Of a DNA stretch of 64,000 nucleotides, positions 9,601-18,433 are shown piece by piece. The translations under genes and the position numbers were made by a program. The stretch lies in contig NZ_FTPL01000001.1 of NCBI RefSeq assembly GCF_900156305.1, positions 682,001-746,000 on the forward strand. The letters run 5' to 3'. The stretch is from Edaphobacillus lindanitolerans (GTDB taxonomy: Bacteria > Bacillota > Bacilli > Bacillales_A > Planococcaceae). Position 1 is the stretch's first letter. Each line of letters starts with the position of its first letter. The notes beneath the pieces were generated by a model. The model worked only from the letters and a program-made list of their open reading frames with translations. It ran no database searches and was not told where the DNA came from.

Positions 9601-10128
9601 TGTTCCGGCCGTGATAAATTGATCCGGGTTGGTGTAATTCCTGTGTATCCTTACACTTGCACTATTTAAGTGGCCAAGCCTGCTTGTATTGGCTTCAACT
9701 CCGGAATCACTTGCAAGAGTCGTTGAAGTGAGGGAGCGGGCATTCTTTACCGGCGGAGCCTCATTTGTGGCTTCAGGAATCTCCTTTTCCTCCGTTACTG
9801 CCTCTTCATCAGAGCCTGATAAGGGTACTTCCTTTGTTTTATCCCCGCTCGGCAGGTTATCTATAGCCTCTTCTGGTCCCGCATAGTCCGGAGACTCCTC
9901 CGGATCCTTTACTTCTTCACCGGATCCGGAAGTATCAGAGGACCGATCAACGTCGGGCCCGTCTGTCGGCTCACTTTCCTGAATAGAAGGAATCTTCTCT
10001 GTCAGCCCGTCGGCATCGGCCTTCTCGTAAACATCCTGCTGATCGGTCTCCGTGCTTGCCAATGCTGTAGAGGGCAGCACAGTGGACATCATCAATAAAA
10101 CCAACGCTCCCACCTTCATGATTCTCAA
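6622..10128 (-). CDS. secreted GW-repeat N-acetylglucosaminidase (autolysin)
   Basis: 1168 residues. A signal peptide (about 1-24, ending ALAS) is followed by a very acidic Glu/Asp/Pro-rich linker to about residue 145. Then come four tandem copies of a ~155-residue unit beginning near 148, 304, 458 and 614, each opening SRLGHL or SLLGHL and holding two GW-type modules (VVGWVKASD and WYRGVIEGKTAWI). An SH3b domain (about 805-880, NVNLRSAP) precedes a GH73-type glucosaminidase (about 950-1160) with HAFLETGNGTSKLA, whose Glu is the expected catalytic acid. GW modules bind teichoic acids. It lies immediately downstream of the WTA export genes, so it is probably anchored on the local polymer. The start is TTG with AAAGGGGAA seven bases upstream. 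It resembles LytD/Atl glucosaminidases. Confidence 0.88.
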   Translation of the reverse strand: MRIMKVGALVLLMMSTVLPSTALASTETDQQDVYEKADADGLTEKIPSIQESEPTDGPDVDRSSDTSGSGEEVKDPEESPDYAGPEEAIDNLPSGDKTKEVPLSGSDEEAVTEEKEIPEATNEAPPVKNARSLTSTTLASDSGVEANTSRLGHLNSASVRIHRNYTNPDQFITAGTDYTNEVYYIKRQATYKSTLYYLISRNPSSTTGVVGWVKASDMSTQTHVGVDKNAKTFYILGSGHAYSKAWGGKRNISFNNLSGIAGQEFKVNLTEKVGNNIWYRGVIEGKTAWIIASGLSAAPVPVKTSRLGHLNSVDVRIYKDYLKPSSYITAGTAYTHEVYYIKQQIVSGSTLYYLISRNPSSTTGVVGWVRASDMSTQPHFGIDKEAKRFYIKGTGNAYDKAWGGRRNISYEDLSRIKGNAFDVNLTEQVGNVIWYRGVIEGRTAWIRESDLTTAHEEKTSLLGHLRSANVQILSDYENPKEVITAGTAYTNEVYYIKKQAVYKNVTYYLISRNPSSTTGVVGWVKAADMSTHPHAGVDKNAKTFYIKGTGHAYDKAWGGKKNISYENLSRIQGQQFKVNLTEKVGETIWYRGVIDGKTAWISQAGLSSGIEEKTSRLGHLRTANVLIYPDYAVPGKSFPAGTAYTHEVYYIKLQTTYNNVLYYLISRSPSSTKDVVGWVKASDLSSHPHKGVDKLAKTLYINGTGMSYTKAWGGKRNLVLDSMASHKGKPFNVNLTEKVGENLWYRGVFEGNTMWLQQSQLSEAPVSGEQFKYTNYNKTLAEALDIQMKQLQQTDKYRNQNAYVSAKSVEVTGEIISTGNVNLRSAPNLSSGSIKYSVPNRTSFVIVEEVTGDVTSGSNKWYKIIYNNETLYVHSSLSNPVRVRVTASNTKVMAAPDSSSHLFGTLTLNSTRNIVTMGKDWHEIKYDTWRNPTREDVAIYLDPDQNSHWQHLDLSAVVDISDSQLNQFLTGKGILAGKGKAFNDGARSSSINVFYLMSHAFLETGNGTSKLATGSIKVGVLGTNKWAVFMPDGAYTAQWTPTGSKWTITKTPSLTEKDVTNLKPIYNMFGIEAVDSNPDIRGALRAYQENWYTPEAALQGGAKFVGERYIHNSYKQNTLYKMRWNPANPGYPQYATDIEWAIKQVAQIKRFYDQLENPLIIFDIPKYK

Positions 10129-10231
10129 CTATCAGTTCCCCTTTCTATCAATCACTTCACTAAAGTATACTATCATTTACACCCAAAAATATATCAATTT
10201 ACACTTTTGGGATTTTTCCATCCAGAATGAT

Positions 10232-11041
<810 letters not shown>

Positions 11042-11047
11042 CTAAAG

Positions 11048-11446
11048 TTAATCGTTTTGGTCTGCCTGGAGAATCTCTTTGATCTTGGTCGACGAGACAC
11101 CTTCAGTCCTTGGCAGGTAAATCACTTCACACAGTCCGGATAAATAATCAAACTTTCCTTCCCAGTCGGAACCCATCACCAAGATGTCGATATCGTACTG
11201 CTCGATATCTCTGGCCTTTTGCTCCCAATCATTCTCCTCGAAAATGAAATCTACATATTTGACGCCCTTAAGCATTTGTTTTCTCTGCTCAAAGTTAAAG
11301 TACGAGACCTTGTTTTTCGAAGAGTTGAATTCATCGGTTGAAAGTCCGACATAGAGGGTATCGCCAAGCTCCTTCGCACGCCTGAGCAACTCCATATGTC
11401 CGTAATGGAGCAGGTCATATGTTCCATAGGTTAATACTTTTTTCAA
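11048..11446 (-). CDS. tagD: glycerol-3-phosphate cytidylyltransferase
   Basis: 132 residues, the usual TagD/TarD size. It shows the nucleotidyltransferase HYGH signature in TYGTYDLLHYGHMELLRRA and RTEGVSSTKIK near the C-terminus, both part of the CTP site. It makes CDP-glycerol from CTP and sn-glycerol-3-phosphate, the donor for the linkage-unit glycerol phosphates added by TagB and TarF. The start is TTG with AAGGCGG upstream; no ATG is available before the catalytic motif. It lies 15 bases after tagG, in an operon with tagB, tagG and tagH. The assignment is firm because the signature and context agree. Confidence 0.95.
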   Translation of the reverse strand: MKKVLTYGTYDLLHYGHMELLRRAKELGDTLYVGLSTDEFNSSKNKVSYFNFEQRKQMLKGVKYVDFIFEENDWEQKARDIEQYDIDILVMGSDWEGKFDYLSGLCEVIYLPRTEGVSSTKIKEILQADQND

Positions 11447-11461
11447 AACCGCACCGCCTTC

Positions 11462-12268
11462 TTAAATAAAGTCCGAGAATCGATCCCTGAATTTATAATG
11501 GGCAGAAGCACCCAGCATGAGGATGAACGTGAGCAGCCCCAGATTATACAGGGTCATCTTCCAGTGATCGATGATATACCAATCATTGTAGAGAAGTGCT
11601 GCACGATAACCGTTGGATAAGTAATAGAACGGATTAAACTTCATGAACTTCTGCATGGTTTCCGGCAACCGGTCAGGAAGCCATAGAATGGGTGACAGGA
11701 AGAACATGATCCTGAGCAATGACTGAATGATCATTTGCACATCCCTTACAACGACCGCAAGGGTGGAGGTAAGCAAGGTGATCGCAAAAGCGAAGCTGTA
11801 TGAAAGGCCAATGAAATAAATGAGCTGGATATAATAAATGGTGGGATGATACCCGCTGATCCAAAAAGCGACCATGACGATCCCCAACAGGGCCAGATGA
11901 CCATAGAGCTTACCGGTGATGACATAGCTCGGCAAAGTGGAGAGCGGGAAGTTCATCTTGGCAACCATGTTAAACTTCTGATGAATCGACTTTGTGCCAT
12001 CCAAGATCCCCTGGTTCATGAAGAACCACATGCTGATGCCGGCAAGCATCCAAAATACAAACGGAACGCCATCAACGTCTTGATTGCCCCGAAGTCCGAG
12101 CCCAAAGACAAACCAGTACATCGCCATCTGGATGGCGGGGTTCATGACTTCCCACACGAGTCCCAGATAGTTGTTGCGATTATCGATTTTCAATTGAAAT
12201 AAAGCCAGCCGTTGTATCAAATAAATCGATTGATATTGCTCTTTAAGTAACTTAACTAGAGAGTTCAT
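11462..12268 (-). CDS. tagG: teichoic acid export ABC transporter, permease subunit
   Basis: 268 residues with six predicted membrane segments and the ABC-2 permease pattern seen in TagG/TarG, including NNYLGLVWEVMNPAIQM near the N-terminus and LRIMFFLSPILWLPDRLP. It forms the membrane channel for wall teichoic acid export with TagH. The ATG at 12268 follows AGGGAAAAAGAG and lies inside the end of tagB, overlapping by 17 bases, so translation is probably coupled. TagG is the target of targocil in S. aureus (family knowledge). Confidence 0.93.
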   Translation of the reverse strand: MNSLVKLLKEQYQSIYLIQRLALFQLKIDNRNNYLGLVWEVMNPAIQMAMYWFVFGLGLRGNQDVDGVPFVFWMLAGISMWFFMNQGILDGTKSIHQKFNMVAKMNFPLSTLPSYVITGKLYGHLALLGIVMVAFWISGYHPTIYYIQLIYFIGLSYSFAFAITLLTSTLAVVVRDVQMIIQSLLRIMFFLSPILWLPDRLPETMQKFMKFNPFYYLSNGYRAALLYNDWYIIDHWKMTLYNLGLLTFILMLGASAHYKFRDRFSDFI

Positions 12269-13394
12269 GCTCTTTTTCCCTCAATTCCAAAAAGCTTAAT
12301 AAAGAAGCGCAGGCGGAACCGTCCGTATAGGTGTTCCATCTCCTGTTAAACGCTTCGACATCTGCCGGCTTGACGAGTTCTCCGCTAACAGCTTCCAGCA
12401 AAGCTTTAGCATCTTTAAAGATTGGTGAACAGATCTGTTCTTCAAACCCGTCAATCAGCCCCGGTGATTGTCGGTACTGTTCGATATCATAGCAATAAAA
12501 GTAAATCGGCTTATTCAACAAAGAAAACTCCATCGCTATCGAAGAGTAATCTGTGATAAGAATATCAGCAGCAAACAATAACTCATGCAATAGGAATTCT
12601 TGGCCGTTGATCAGAAAGTCCGAAAGGCCATCCGGAACCTTAAAATTGACTGTCGGATGAGCACGCACTATAAAAATATATCCTCTCTCCCGCCACTTCT
12701 CCAACTCTTCAGAAGTAAAAGCAAAGTGATTTTCGCCTTCACGGTAGGTTGGCGTGTAAAGAACCACCTGTTTGTCTTTTTTGGATGCAAGCAACTCACT
12801 TAGCTTACCGTCTGATTCGGGGATTCTGAAGTATTTATCGGTGCGGAGTGTTCCTGTCTCCAAGAATGCACCATCTTCAACTTGAAAGGCTTTCTTAAAG
12901 ACTCCCTTCATTTCACTCGAACCAACTAAGATTTTATCATAACGGCGATAAACGTTCCTGTATCTTTTCAGGTCAGAATACCGATAGTTGTCTTCATTAA
13001 AGAGTCCAAACTTTTTGAGTGCGCCATTTGCATGCCAGATTTGGATACACGTTTTGGAAGCATTCCACTTCATGGCTCCTATTTCCGCAACATAATTATC
13101 CAAAATAACAAACAAGCAACTTTGTATTTCTTTTACCATCCCCAGAGTGTTCCAGAGCTTTTTTTCTCTATATCTGATATCTTTATGGCTCATTAATTTA
13201 TCTCTAATCCTAGGGTTAAAGTAGACTGTAATCTGAAAATCACCAACCAAGTTATGGGTTTCCAGATAACCTAACAATTCATTAATGTCTTCTTCAAAAT
13301 CCACTAAGATGACGATCTTCTTCTTGGATAATTTTTTTCTATAATAGATATTCGATATCAGTGAGATCAATAATAAGTATGTTTTTTTTAACAA
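12252..13394 (-). CDS. tagB: teichoic acid linkage-unit glycerophosphotransferase (TagB/TarB type)
   Basis: 380 residues starting at a TTG preceded by AAGAAGGTGA (one mismatch to the anti-SD complement) at 8 bases. A longer frame to 13430 would begin inside a TATAAT-based promoter region and is rejected. CDP-glycerol glycerophosphotransferase features: IQIWHANGALKKFG (the HANG variant of the usual HAAGA) near residue 130, YTPTYREG, RAHPT, and DILITDYSSIAMEFSLLNKP near 280. The length matches B. subtilis TagB (381). Its likely role is adding the first glycerol phosphate to the ManNAc-GlcNAc lipid-linked primer at the membrane. It heads the tagBGDH group; no TagA or TagO is present in this window. 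The sequence is clearly AT-rich. Confidence 0.82.
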   Translation of the reverse strand: MLKKTYLLLISLISNIYYRKKLSKKKIVILVDFEEDINELLGYLETHNLVGDFQITVYFNPRIRDKLMSHKDIRYREKKLWNTLGMVKEIQSCLFVILDNYVAEIGAMKWNASKTCIQIWHANGALKKFGLFNEDNYRYSDLKRYRNVYRRYDKILVGSSEMKGVFKKAFQVEDGAFLETGTLRTDKYFRIPESDGKLSELLASKKDKQVVLYTPTYREGENHFAFTSEELEKWRERGYIFIVRAHPTVNFKVPDGLSDFLINGQEFLLHELLFAADILITDYSSIAMEFSLLNKPIYFYCYDIEQYRQSPGLIDGFEEQICSPIFKDAKALLEAVSGELVKPADVEAFNRRWNTYTDGSACASLLSFLELREKEHELSS

Positions 13395-13431
13395 GTAATT
13401 GCTCACCTTCTTGAAATTAATTACCCACAAT

Positions 13432-13437
13432 ATTATA
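13432..13437 (-). promoter_or_regulatory. -10 box upstream of tagB
   Basis: A perfect TATAAT on the minus strand lies 37 bases upstream of the TTG start at 13394, preceded by TGTG-like bases. No convincing -35 is seen. It follows the terminator at 13482-13510, so tagBGDH is probably a separate transcript from tarIJFL. Confidence 0.5.
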
Positions 13438-13481
13438 CACTAAATCCCTTTGAATTTCCCTCATGAGTTGTCCCATAAAGC

Positions 13482-13510
13482 AAAAGGTGAAGAATTTCTC
13501 TTCACCTTTG
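13482..13510 (-). terminator. Rho-independent terminator after the TarS-like gene
   Basis: The stem AAAGGTGAAG/CTTCACCTTT, with TTTTGCTTTA following on the minus strand, begins about 10 bases past the stop at 13519. Confidence 0.8.
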
Positions 13511-13518
13511 CAAGTAAA

Positions 13519-15315
13519 TTAAATTTGGATAGTCATTTCATGTGCTCTATTATTCAGCGCTATATTGATCTTGTTCTCTCCCCTTTGTAAATCAGGGACG
13601 GAAACCGTGAGCAGCGCAGTGTTGCCCTTGGTAGAGATAGTCGCTGTACCATCCACAAACCCTTTTGAGTTTTTATTTTGCACGGTGGCAAAATAAGTGA
13701 TCTTGGAGTCTCCGTAAACATAAACATTACTTATTGGGATATTAATACTATTTCCCACCACTTCAACACTCTGAATCTCTGGCTTTGCTACTGCCAAAAA
13801 GTCCAAGATGGTGGAGTTCATATCAATTGAGAGAAGGTCCGAATTATTTTTGTAAGCTACATAGGTTTCACCATTAATGATTGCAGCTTTCCTAAAATCA
13901 TCCTTGCACGCAATTGCTCGCTGTGAGAAGTTGTCCAAGAAAGAAAATCTGGTTGCAATGTCCCATGCCTGGTAACGATCACCATCATCCAATGCATATG
14001 TGGCAGGATCAACCAGGAAATCCAGATAGCCCTTTACATTGAATCCGGTTAACCCCTTTGAATATTTAAAGGATGAATCAACGACCGTTTTTATATCCCA
14101 GGTAGCCCGTGTATCCCGTCCCTTTATAGCAGGCAAGTAAATTGAGTTATCCACTTCTTTTTTGCTGTAAACCAATAGGTCTGCCGGAAGTGCTTTTGCC
14201 ACGTCCTTAGGAAGGTTCACTTTGATCTCATTGCTATTGCCCTTTAATTTCAGGTTTTCTTTCTCTCCGACTGTAAGGCTGGCCTTGCATTTCACTTGAA
14301 TTTTATCCTCAACAAACGATAATTCAGAGAGGTAGCTTCTTGCAGTGATATCAATTTTGCTCTTGGCAAGCGAAAGGGCCAGGTCCAGTCGATCCTCTCT
14401 CAAAATATAGTCGAGGATTTTCTCACTGGTATTCATTTCTGATACGACATTTTCGTTAACAAACCGTTGTTGCCAACTACGGGCCATCTCAAATTCTTTC
14501 TTTTGGTCATTCTCGCTCTTTTTGTGGAAATTCTTACTGATTGCCCCGAGCACCCTCGATTTATACCAATGGCCTATCATAATATCTCTATCAGATTGAA
14601 TAAGATTTTTCTCGAAAAAGCTTCCCAGATTATTTAGTTGAGACCATTTGTAATCCAAGTCTTTTCCGAAGGAAGCCGATCGGTTTTGTTCTCTCCAATG
14701 ATAAACAGGATAGTCAGCCAAAATGCCAATACGTGGTTTCTTGCTGTAGACCAGGCAAGAGAACATGACATCCTCCCACCAAACTTTCTCACCCTCCGAA
14801 AAAGCAAGGCCGTTTTCTTCAAGAAAAGACTTGCGGTACAATTTTGGAACCGTCATCGGGCCCATTGATTGAATTCCACGTTCTTCGGCATTGATGACAT
14901 TTTCCATATACTCGTTCCAGCCCCAGGACCATCCCTTAGTTCTGATCACTTTTGGATTAACGACATCGAGATTGTTTTCCTCAGCGAAATCAAACATTTT
15001 CTCCAAGGCTTGAGGGAAAATGGAATCGTCATCATCACTGTAAAATACATACTTCCCTTTTGCGATCCGGGTTCCATAATTTCTCGGCTTGCTTCCCCAC
15101 CCTGACGGATTAATCCCTCTTACTGTATAGTTCGATCTGCTTTCAGCTATTTGCTTCAGCCTTATTAATGATTGAAACTCAGAAGAACCATCGTCGACAA
15201 AAATAACTTCAAACTCGTTTTGATCCATGGTTTGTTCATCAAAGGATGCAACCAATCGGTTCAGATTTTCCTTGGTGTTATTAAAGGTTGGGATAATTAC
15301 ACTAACTTTAACCAT
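13519..15315 (-). CDS. TarS/TarP-like WTA glycosyltransferase (GT2)
   Basis: 598 residues. The N-terminal GT-A domain starts VKVSVIIPTFNNTKENLNRL and carries EVIFVDDGS near residue 40, the metal-binding YSDDDDSIF near 95, and VWWEDVMFS near 180, which holds the Glu-Asp pair expected of the catalytic base. Beyond about residue 330 the protein is beta-rich with no recognised catalytic motif, like the C-terminal trimerisation domains of S. aureus TarS and TarP. Those enzymes add GlcNAc to ribitol phosphate units of wall teichoic acid. The gene follows tarL by 29 bases and ends in a terminator. The ATG follows AGGAGAGAAGG. The sugar and linkage are not predictable. The region is AT-rich. Confidence 0.75.
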   Translation of the reverse strand: MVKVSVIIPTFNNTKENLNRLVASFDEQTMDQNEFEVIFVDDGSSEFQSLIRLKQIAESRSNYTVRGINPSGWGSKPRNYGTRIAKGKYVFYSDDDDSIFPQALEKMFDFAEENNLDVVNPKVIRTKGWSWGWNEYMENVINAEERGIQSMGPMTVPKLYRKSFLEENGLAFSEGEKVWWEDVMFSCLVYSKKPRIGILADYPVYHWREQNRSASFGKDLDYKWSQLNNLGSFFEKNLIQSDRDIMIGHWYKSRVLGAISKNFHKKSENDQKKEFEMARSWQQRFVNENVVSEMNTSEKILDYILREDRLDLALSLAKSKIDITARSYLSELSFVEDKIQVKCKASLTVGEKENLKLKGNSNEIKVNLPKDVAKALPADLLVYSKKEVDNSIYLPAIKGRDTRATWDIKTVVDSSFKYSKGLTGFNVKGYLDFLVDPATYALDDGDRYQAWDIATRFSFLDNFSQRAIACKDDFRKAAIINGETYVAYKNNSDLLSIDMNSTILDFLAVAKPEIQSVEVVGNSINIPISNVYVYGDSKITYFATVQNKNSKGFVDGTATISTKGNTALLTVSVPDLQRGENKINIALNNRAHEMTIQI

Positions 15316-15344
15316 ATCCTTCTCTCCTCTTTTTTAAGTCATGA

Positions 15345-17267
15345 TCATTTATCTGAAGACAATGTACGGTCAAACAATTCTTTTCTAGACTTAGCAGGCG
15401 GAAGGATGGCCTGTTCCTCTTCTTCCTCTGTCCCCTCATCGTTCAGGCTCGGGATAATCAGCTGATCAATTACATTCGCTGCAGCGTTCCCCACTGTGTC
15501 ATCAAAGAAATATTGAGCAAACGGCTGGATCTTTTCCGTCTCAAACTCCTCGTTCTGGATGACATCAATCATTTGGTTTACATCTCTTACAAGAGGGCCG
15601 GGAATAAAGTCAAAGTAATCGTAGTAAAAGTCTCTGGACTCGATGTATTCCTCAACATCAAAAGCAAAGAAGAGCATTGGTTTGTTGAGGAGCGCAAACT
15701 CGAAACAAACAGATGAGTAGTCGGTGATCAAAATGTCTGTGACCAGCAAAAGGTCATTGACCTCGCGGTAATCACTGAAATCCAAGAAGAAGTCGTGATA
15801 TTCATAAGGGATTCTGATTTTGTTCTTGACAAACGGATGGATCTTGAGCACAAACACATATTCATCGGAGAGGCTCTCATACAGTTTCTTCAAATTCAAC
15901 TTTTCAAACGGGTAGTGTGCTGTCGCCTGACCGTTCCCACGGAACGTTGGCGCAAACAGAATCACCTTTTTCTCCTTCAGTTCAGGGTATTTCTCATAGA
16001 GGGTAGATCGCACGTATTCTTTATACTCTTCGTCAACAAAGATATCCGCCCTCGGAATGCCCGTTGCATGTACTTTGTCGACCGTGATGCCGAAGCCCTC
16101 GGCATAGTTTTCCCGGACGCCTTCACTGCTGACGGCTGCCTTTGTATAGTTCCGGTGGTTCCTTGACCGCGGAGAAGGTCCTCCGGGCCTGCCGAGCCGG
16201 CTAAAGCCAAACGTCTTGAATGCCCCGGCAGCATGCCAGACCTGGATCAGGTCTGCCCCATTCCTGATTGCCAGCGGATAAATGATCGGGTAGAAATCGT
16301 CCACAAGAATGACTTTTGACGTTGCAAAATGATAGGCCATAGCCGTCAATTCCCTGAGGCTCTTCCTCTCATTAATATTGTCTTTCAGCAGGAACTTGAT
16401 ATCGAGGTTCATTTCCCTCTTCACCATTTCTTCATAGATAAAGAAGAAGTTTCCGGTCAATTCAGTCCGGCTGTCCGACGCAAATACAACTTTATTCTTT
16501 TTTATCGGGAACATGGAGAAAATAGAATACGCCAGTTGGAAGACCCTTTTCTTTATCGCCCGGACATATCTGTTCTCCTGGACAACATCATCCTCGTCCA
16601 TGATCCGGGGGTCATAAGAACGCAGCAATGTACTTTTGAGCCGAAGTGTTTTTGTGTAGTTGTCGAAAGAGGCCACCAAATTATACTTCATGACCGATTG
16701 CTTGGAATAGTAGTTCAACCGGGTGCTGGAAACCGTATTGTTCAGAAACCTGCGGCTGTTGGCGAGCGGGATGACCTTTTCATATTTGATATTCTCATTT
16801 TCATTATCCAACTGTTCAAGAGTGATGAAAACATTGTACTCACCGGCTTCCAGCGGCTTCCCTTTTGCGATGATGGACAGGTCAATATATCCTCGGTATC
16901 CACTCAGCGATTCGAGAAATTCCGGGTCTTCCACTTCGAAGTCCTCGTCGGAATCTTCGTCGAACACTTCTGCAACCATGCAGTTTTCCAGAGGTATCTT
17001 CAAAGTAAGCTCGTCCAGGATTTCCGTATCGGTTTTTTCCCCGAGGAGAATCGGATCCTTTTCCCTGTATGCATTTACGTCAAGTTTGGGGACGATCAGC
17101 ACCATTTTTCTGATGCTGCTTTCCCGGCGTGTATAGATCCCCTCGACCGAAGCAAATCCCCGGACTTCCAGGTTGGAACCTTTTATCTCGAGGTGAGTGA
17201 GTTCCTCCAACACTTTTTTGCCGCTTCTGATTTCCGCGTTTCGATTATCAACTGAACCCAAGTTCAT
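15345..17267 (-). CDS. tarL: poly(ribitol/glycerol phosphate) polymerase, TarL/TagF type
   Basis: 640 residues. An N-terminal region of about 240 residues, beta-rich and very acidic around 105-125, precedes the CDP-alditol phosphotransferase domain. That domain has LIQVWHAAGAFKTFGFSR near 355, ILFAPTFRGNG, LKIHPFVKN and DILITDYSSVCFEFALLNKP near 555. An N-terminal extension on this catalytic domain fits TarL/TarK/TagF polymerases rather than primases. With TarI and TarJ in the same operon, CDP-ribitol is the likely donor. The start is taken as ATG at 17267 with AGGTGG eight bases upstream; a GTG at 17279 is less well placed. The ATG lies one base past the tarF stop. Confidence 0.82.
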   Translation of the reverse strand: MNLGSVDNRNAEIRSGKKVLEELTHLEIKGSNLEVRGFASVEGIYTRRESSIRKMVLIVPKLDVNAYREKDPILLGEKTDTEILDELTLKIPLENCMVAEVFDEDSDEDFEVEDPEFLESLSGYRGYIDLSIIAKGKPLEAGEYNVFITLEQLDNENENIKYEKVIPLANSRRFLNNTVSSTRLNYYSKQSVMKYNLVASFDNYTKTLRLKSTLLRSYDPRIMDEDDVVQENRYVRAIKKRVFQLAYSIFSMFPIKKNKVVFASDSRTELTGNFFFIYEEMVKREMNLDIKFLLKDNINERKSLRELTAMAYHFATSKVILVDDFYPIIYPLAIRNGADLIQVWHAAGAFKTFGFSRLGRPGGPSPRSRNHRNYTKAAVSSEGVRENYAEGFGITVDKVHATGIPRADIFVDEEYKEYVRSTLYEKYPELKEKKVILFAPTFRGNGQATAHYPFEKLNLKKLYESLSDEYVFVLKIHPFVKNKIRIPYEYHDFFLDFSDYREVNDLLLVTDILITDYSSVCFEFALLNKPMLFFAFDVEEYIESRDFYYDYFDFIPGPLVRDVNQMIDVIQNEEFETEKIQPFAQYFFDDTVGNAAANVIDQLIIPSLNDEGTEEEEEQAILPPAKSRKELFDRTLSSDK

Positions 17268-17268
17268 A

Positions 17269-18432
17269 TCATTGACCACCTACTCGTCCCAAGAAATGCT
17301 CAACGATTTTTTGGGAAGTGTTTTTTTTGTTTGAAAATGTGAATGCAATCATTCGGGAAGTGTCCCATTTCTCATTCTTTTGCCGGTTTCTGGTCCAATT
17401 CACCAGCTCATCGATGTTTTTCAGAAGCGCACCATCGGAAATAGTTCCGATTGGATAGTAAAGGCCTCTGCTATTTTCATATTCACCAAGATCAGGTACA
17501 TAATGAGCCAATGGACGTTCAAGAAGGGCATATTCAAAAATGGCGGACGAGTAATCCGTAATGAAGGCATCCGCAACCAGCATCCATTCGTTAATGGAAC
17601 GGTCTGCAGCCACCAATACATTCGTCAGGTCCCCCAGAGATGACATGCTCTCATTCACCAAGTATGGGTGCGGCCGATAAACGATGAGTTGATCGTCCCT
17701 GATGGCATTCGATAACGCCTTGAGTGTTTCAATAAAGTCAACAGAGGATTCTTTTTGTGAATCAGCCGCTCTGTATGTTGGCGCAAAGAGAATGATGACC
17801 CGGTCCGAAGTGATGATCGGATGGTCTTCTTTGATGCTTTTTATCACTTTTTCATGCGCTTGTTCCTCAAAAAAGAAATCCGTTCTCGGAATGCCGAGCG
17901 GGTGTATTCTTTCCGGAGGCATGTTAAACGCCTCTGCATAGTTCGGGACGATGTTGCCGGATGAAACATACACATGTGTGTAGTTTGAATGGACCGGGAT
18001 GACTTTCAGATAGGATTCGGCAGGACCAAATTTAGTGTTGACGGTACTGTAGCCAACTTTTTTGAATGCGCCGGCTGCATGCCACAATTGAATGATCTTC
18101 ATCTGTTTGTCCGGTTTGATCAGATATACCGGAAGATAATAATCCTCCAATATCACGTATTTTGCCCCGACAATCGTTTTCAACTCTTTAAACAACATAA
18201 GATTCATCCTATTTACTGGTGAAATAAGATGAATCTTAGCTGCAGGCCTCTGTTTGAGCAACTCGTTGTGCACATACTTAAGATTTCCTTCGAGTTGCCG
18301 AGATCTAGATTGAACGATGACCACCTTGTCAGGGTCTATGGGCTTAAGCACTCTCAGAAATTGATAATATCCGTTGAACACAAGCCTGAATAACCGTAAA
18401 AGCGTATATTTCGCTGATTGGACCACACTCAT
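17269..18432 (-). CDS. tarF: CDP-glycerol glycerophosphotransferase, TarF-like
   Basis: 387 residues, close to S. aureus TarF (389). Catalytic features are IIQLWHAAGAFKKVGYST near residue 125, ILFAPTYRAAD, VYRPHPYLV and DAFITDYSSAIFEYALLERP near 300. It begins with a short hydrophobic/basic segment that may contact the membrane. The start ATG at 18432 follows GGAAGA and lies one base after the tarJ stop (TGATATG); a longer frame to 18537 overlaps tarJ and lacks support. TarF adds glycerol phosphate to the linkage unit before ribitol polymerisation; a TagF-like polymerising role cannot be excluded from sequence alone. Confidence 0.78.
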   Translation of the reverse strand: MSVVQSAKYTLLRLFRLVFNGYYQFLRVLKPIDPDKVVIVQSRSRQLEGNLKYVHNELLKQRPAAKIHLISPVNRMNLMLFKELKTIVGAKYVILEDYYLPVYLIKPDKQMKIIQLWHAAGAFKKVGYSTVNTKFGPAESYLKVIPVHSNYTHVYVSSGNIVPNYAEAFNMPPERIHPLGIPRTDFFFEEQAHEKVIKSIKEDHPIITSDRVIILFAPTYRAADSQKESSVDFIETLKALSNAIRDDQLIVYRPHPYLVNESMSSLGDLTNVLVAADRSINEWMLVADAFITDYSSAIFEYALLERPLAHYVPDLGEYENSRGLYYPIGTISDGALLKNIDELVNWTRNRQKNEKWDTSRMIAFTFSNKKNTSQKIVEHFLGRVGGQ

Positions 18433-18433
18433 A

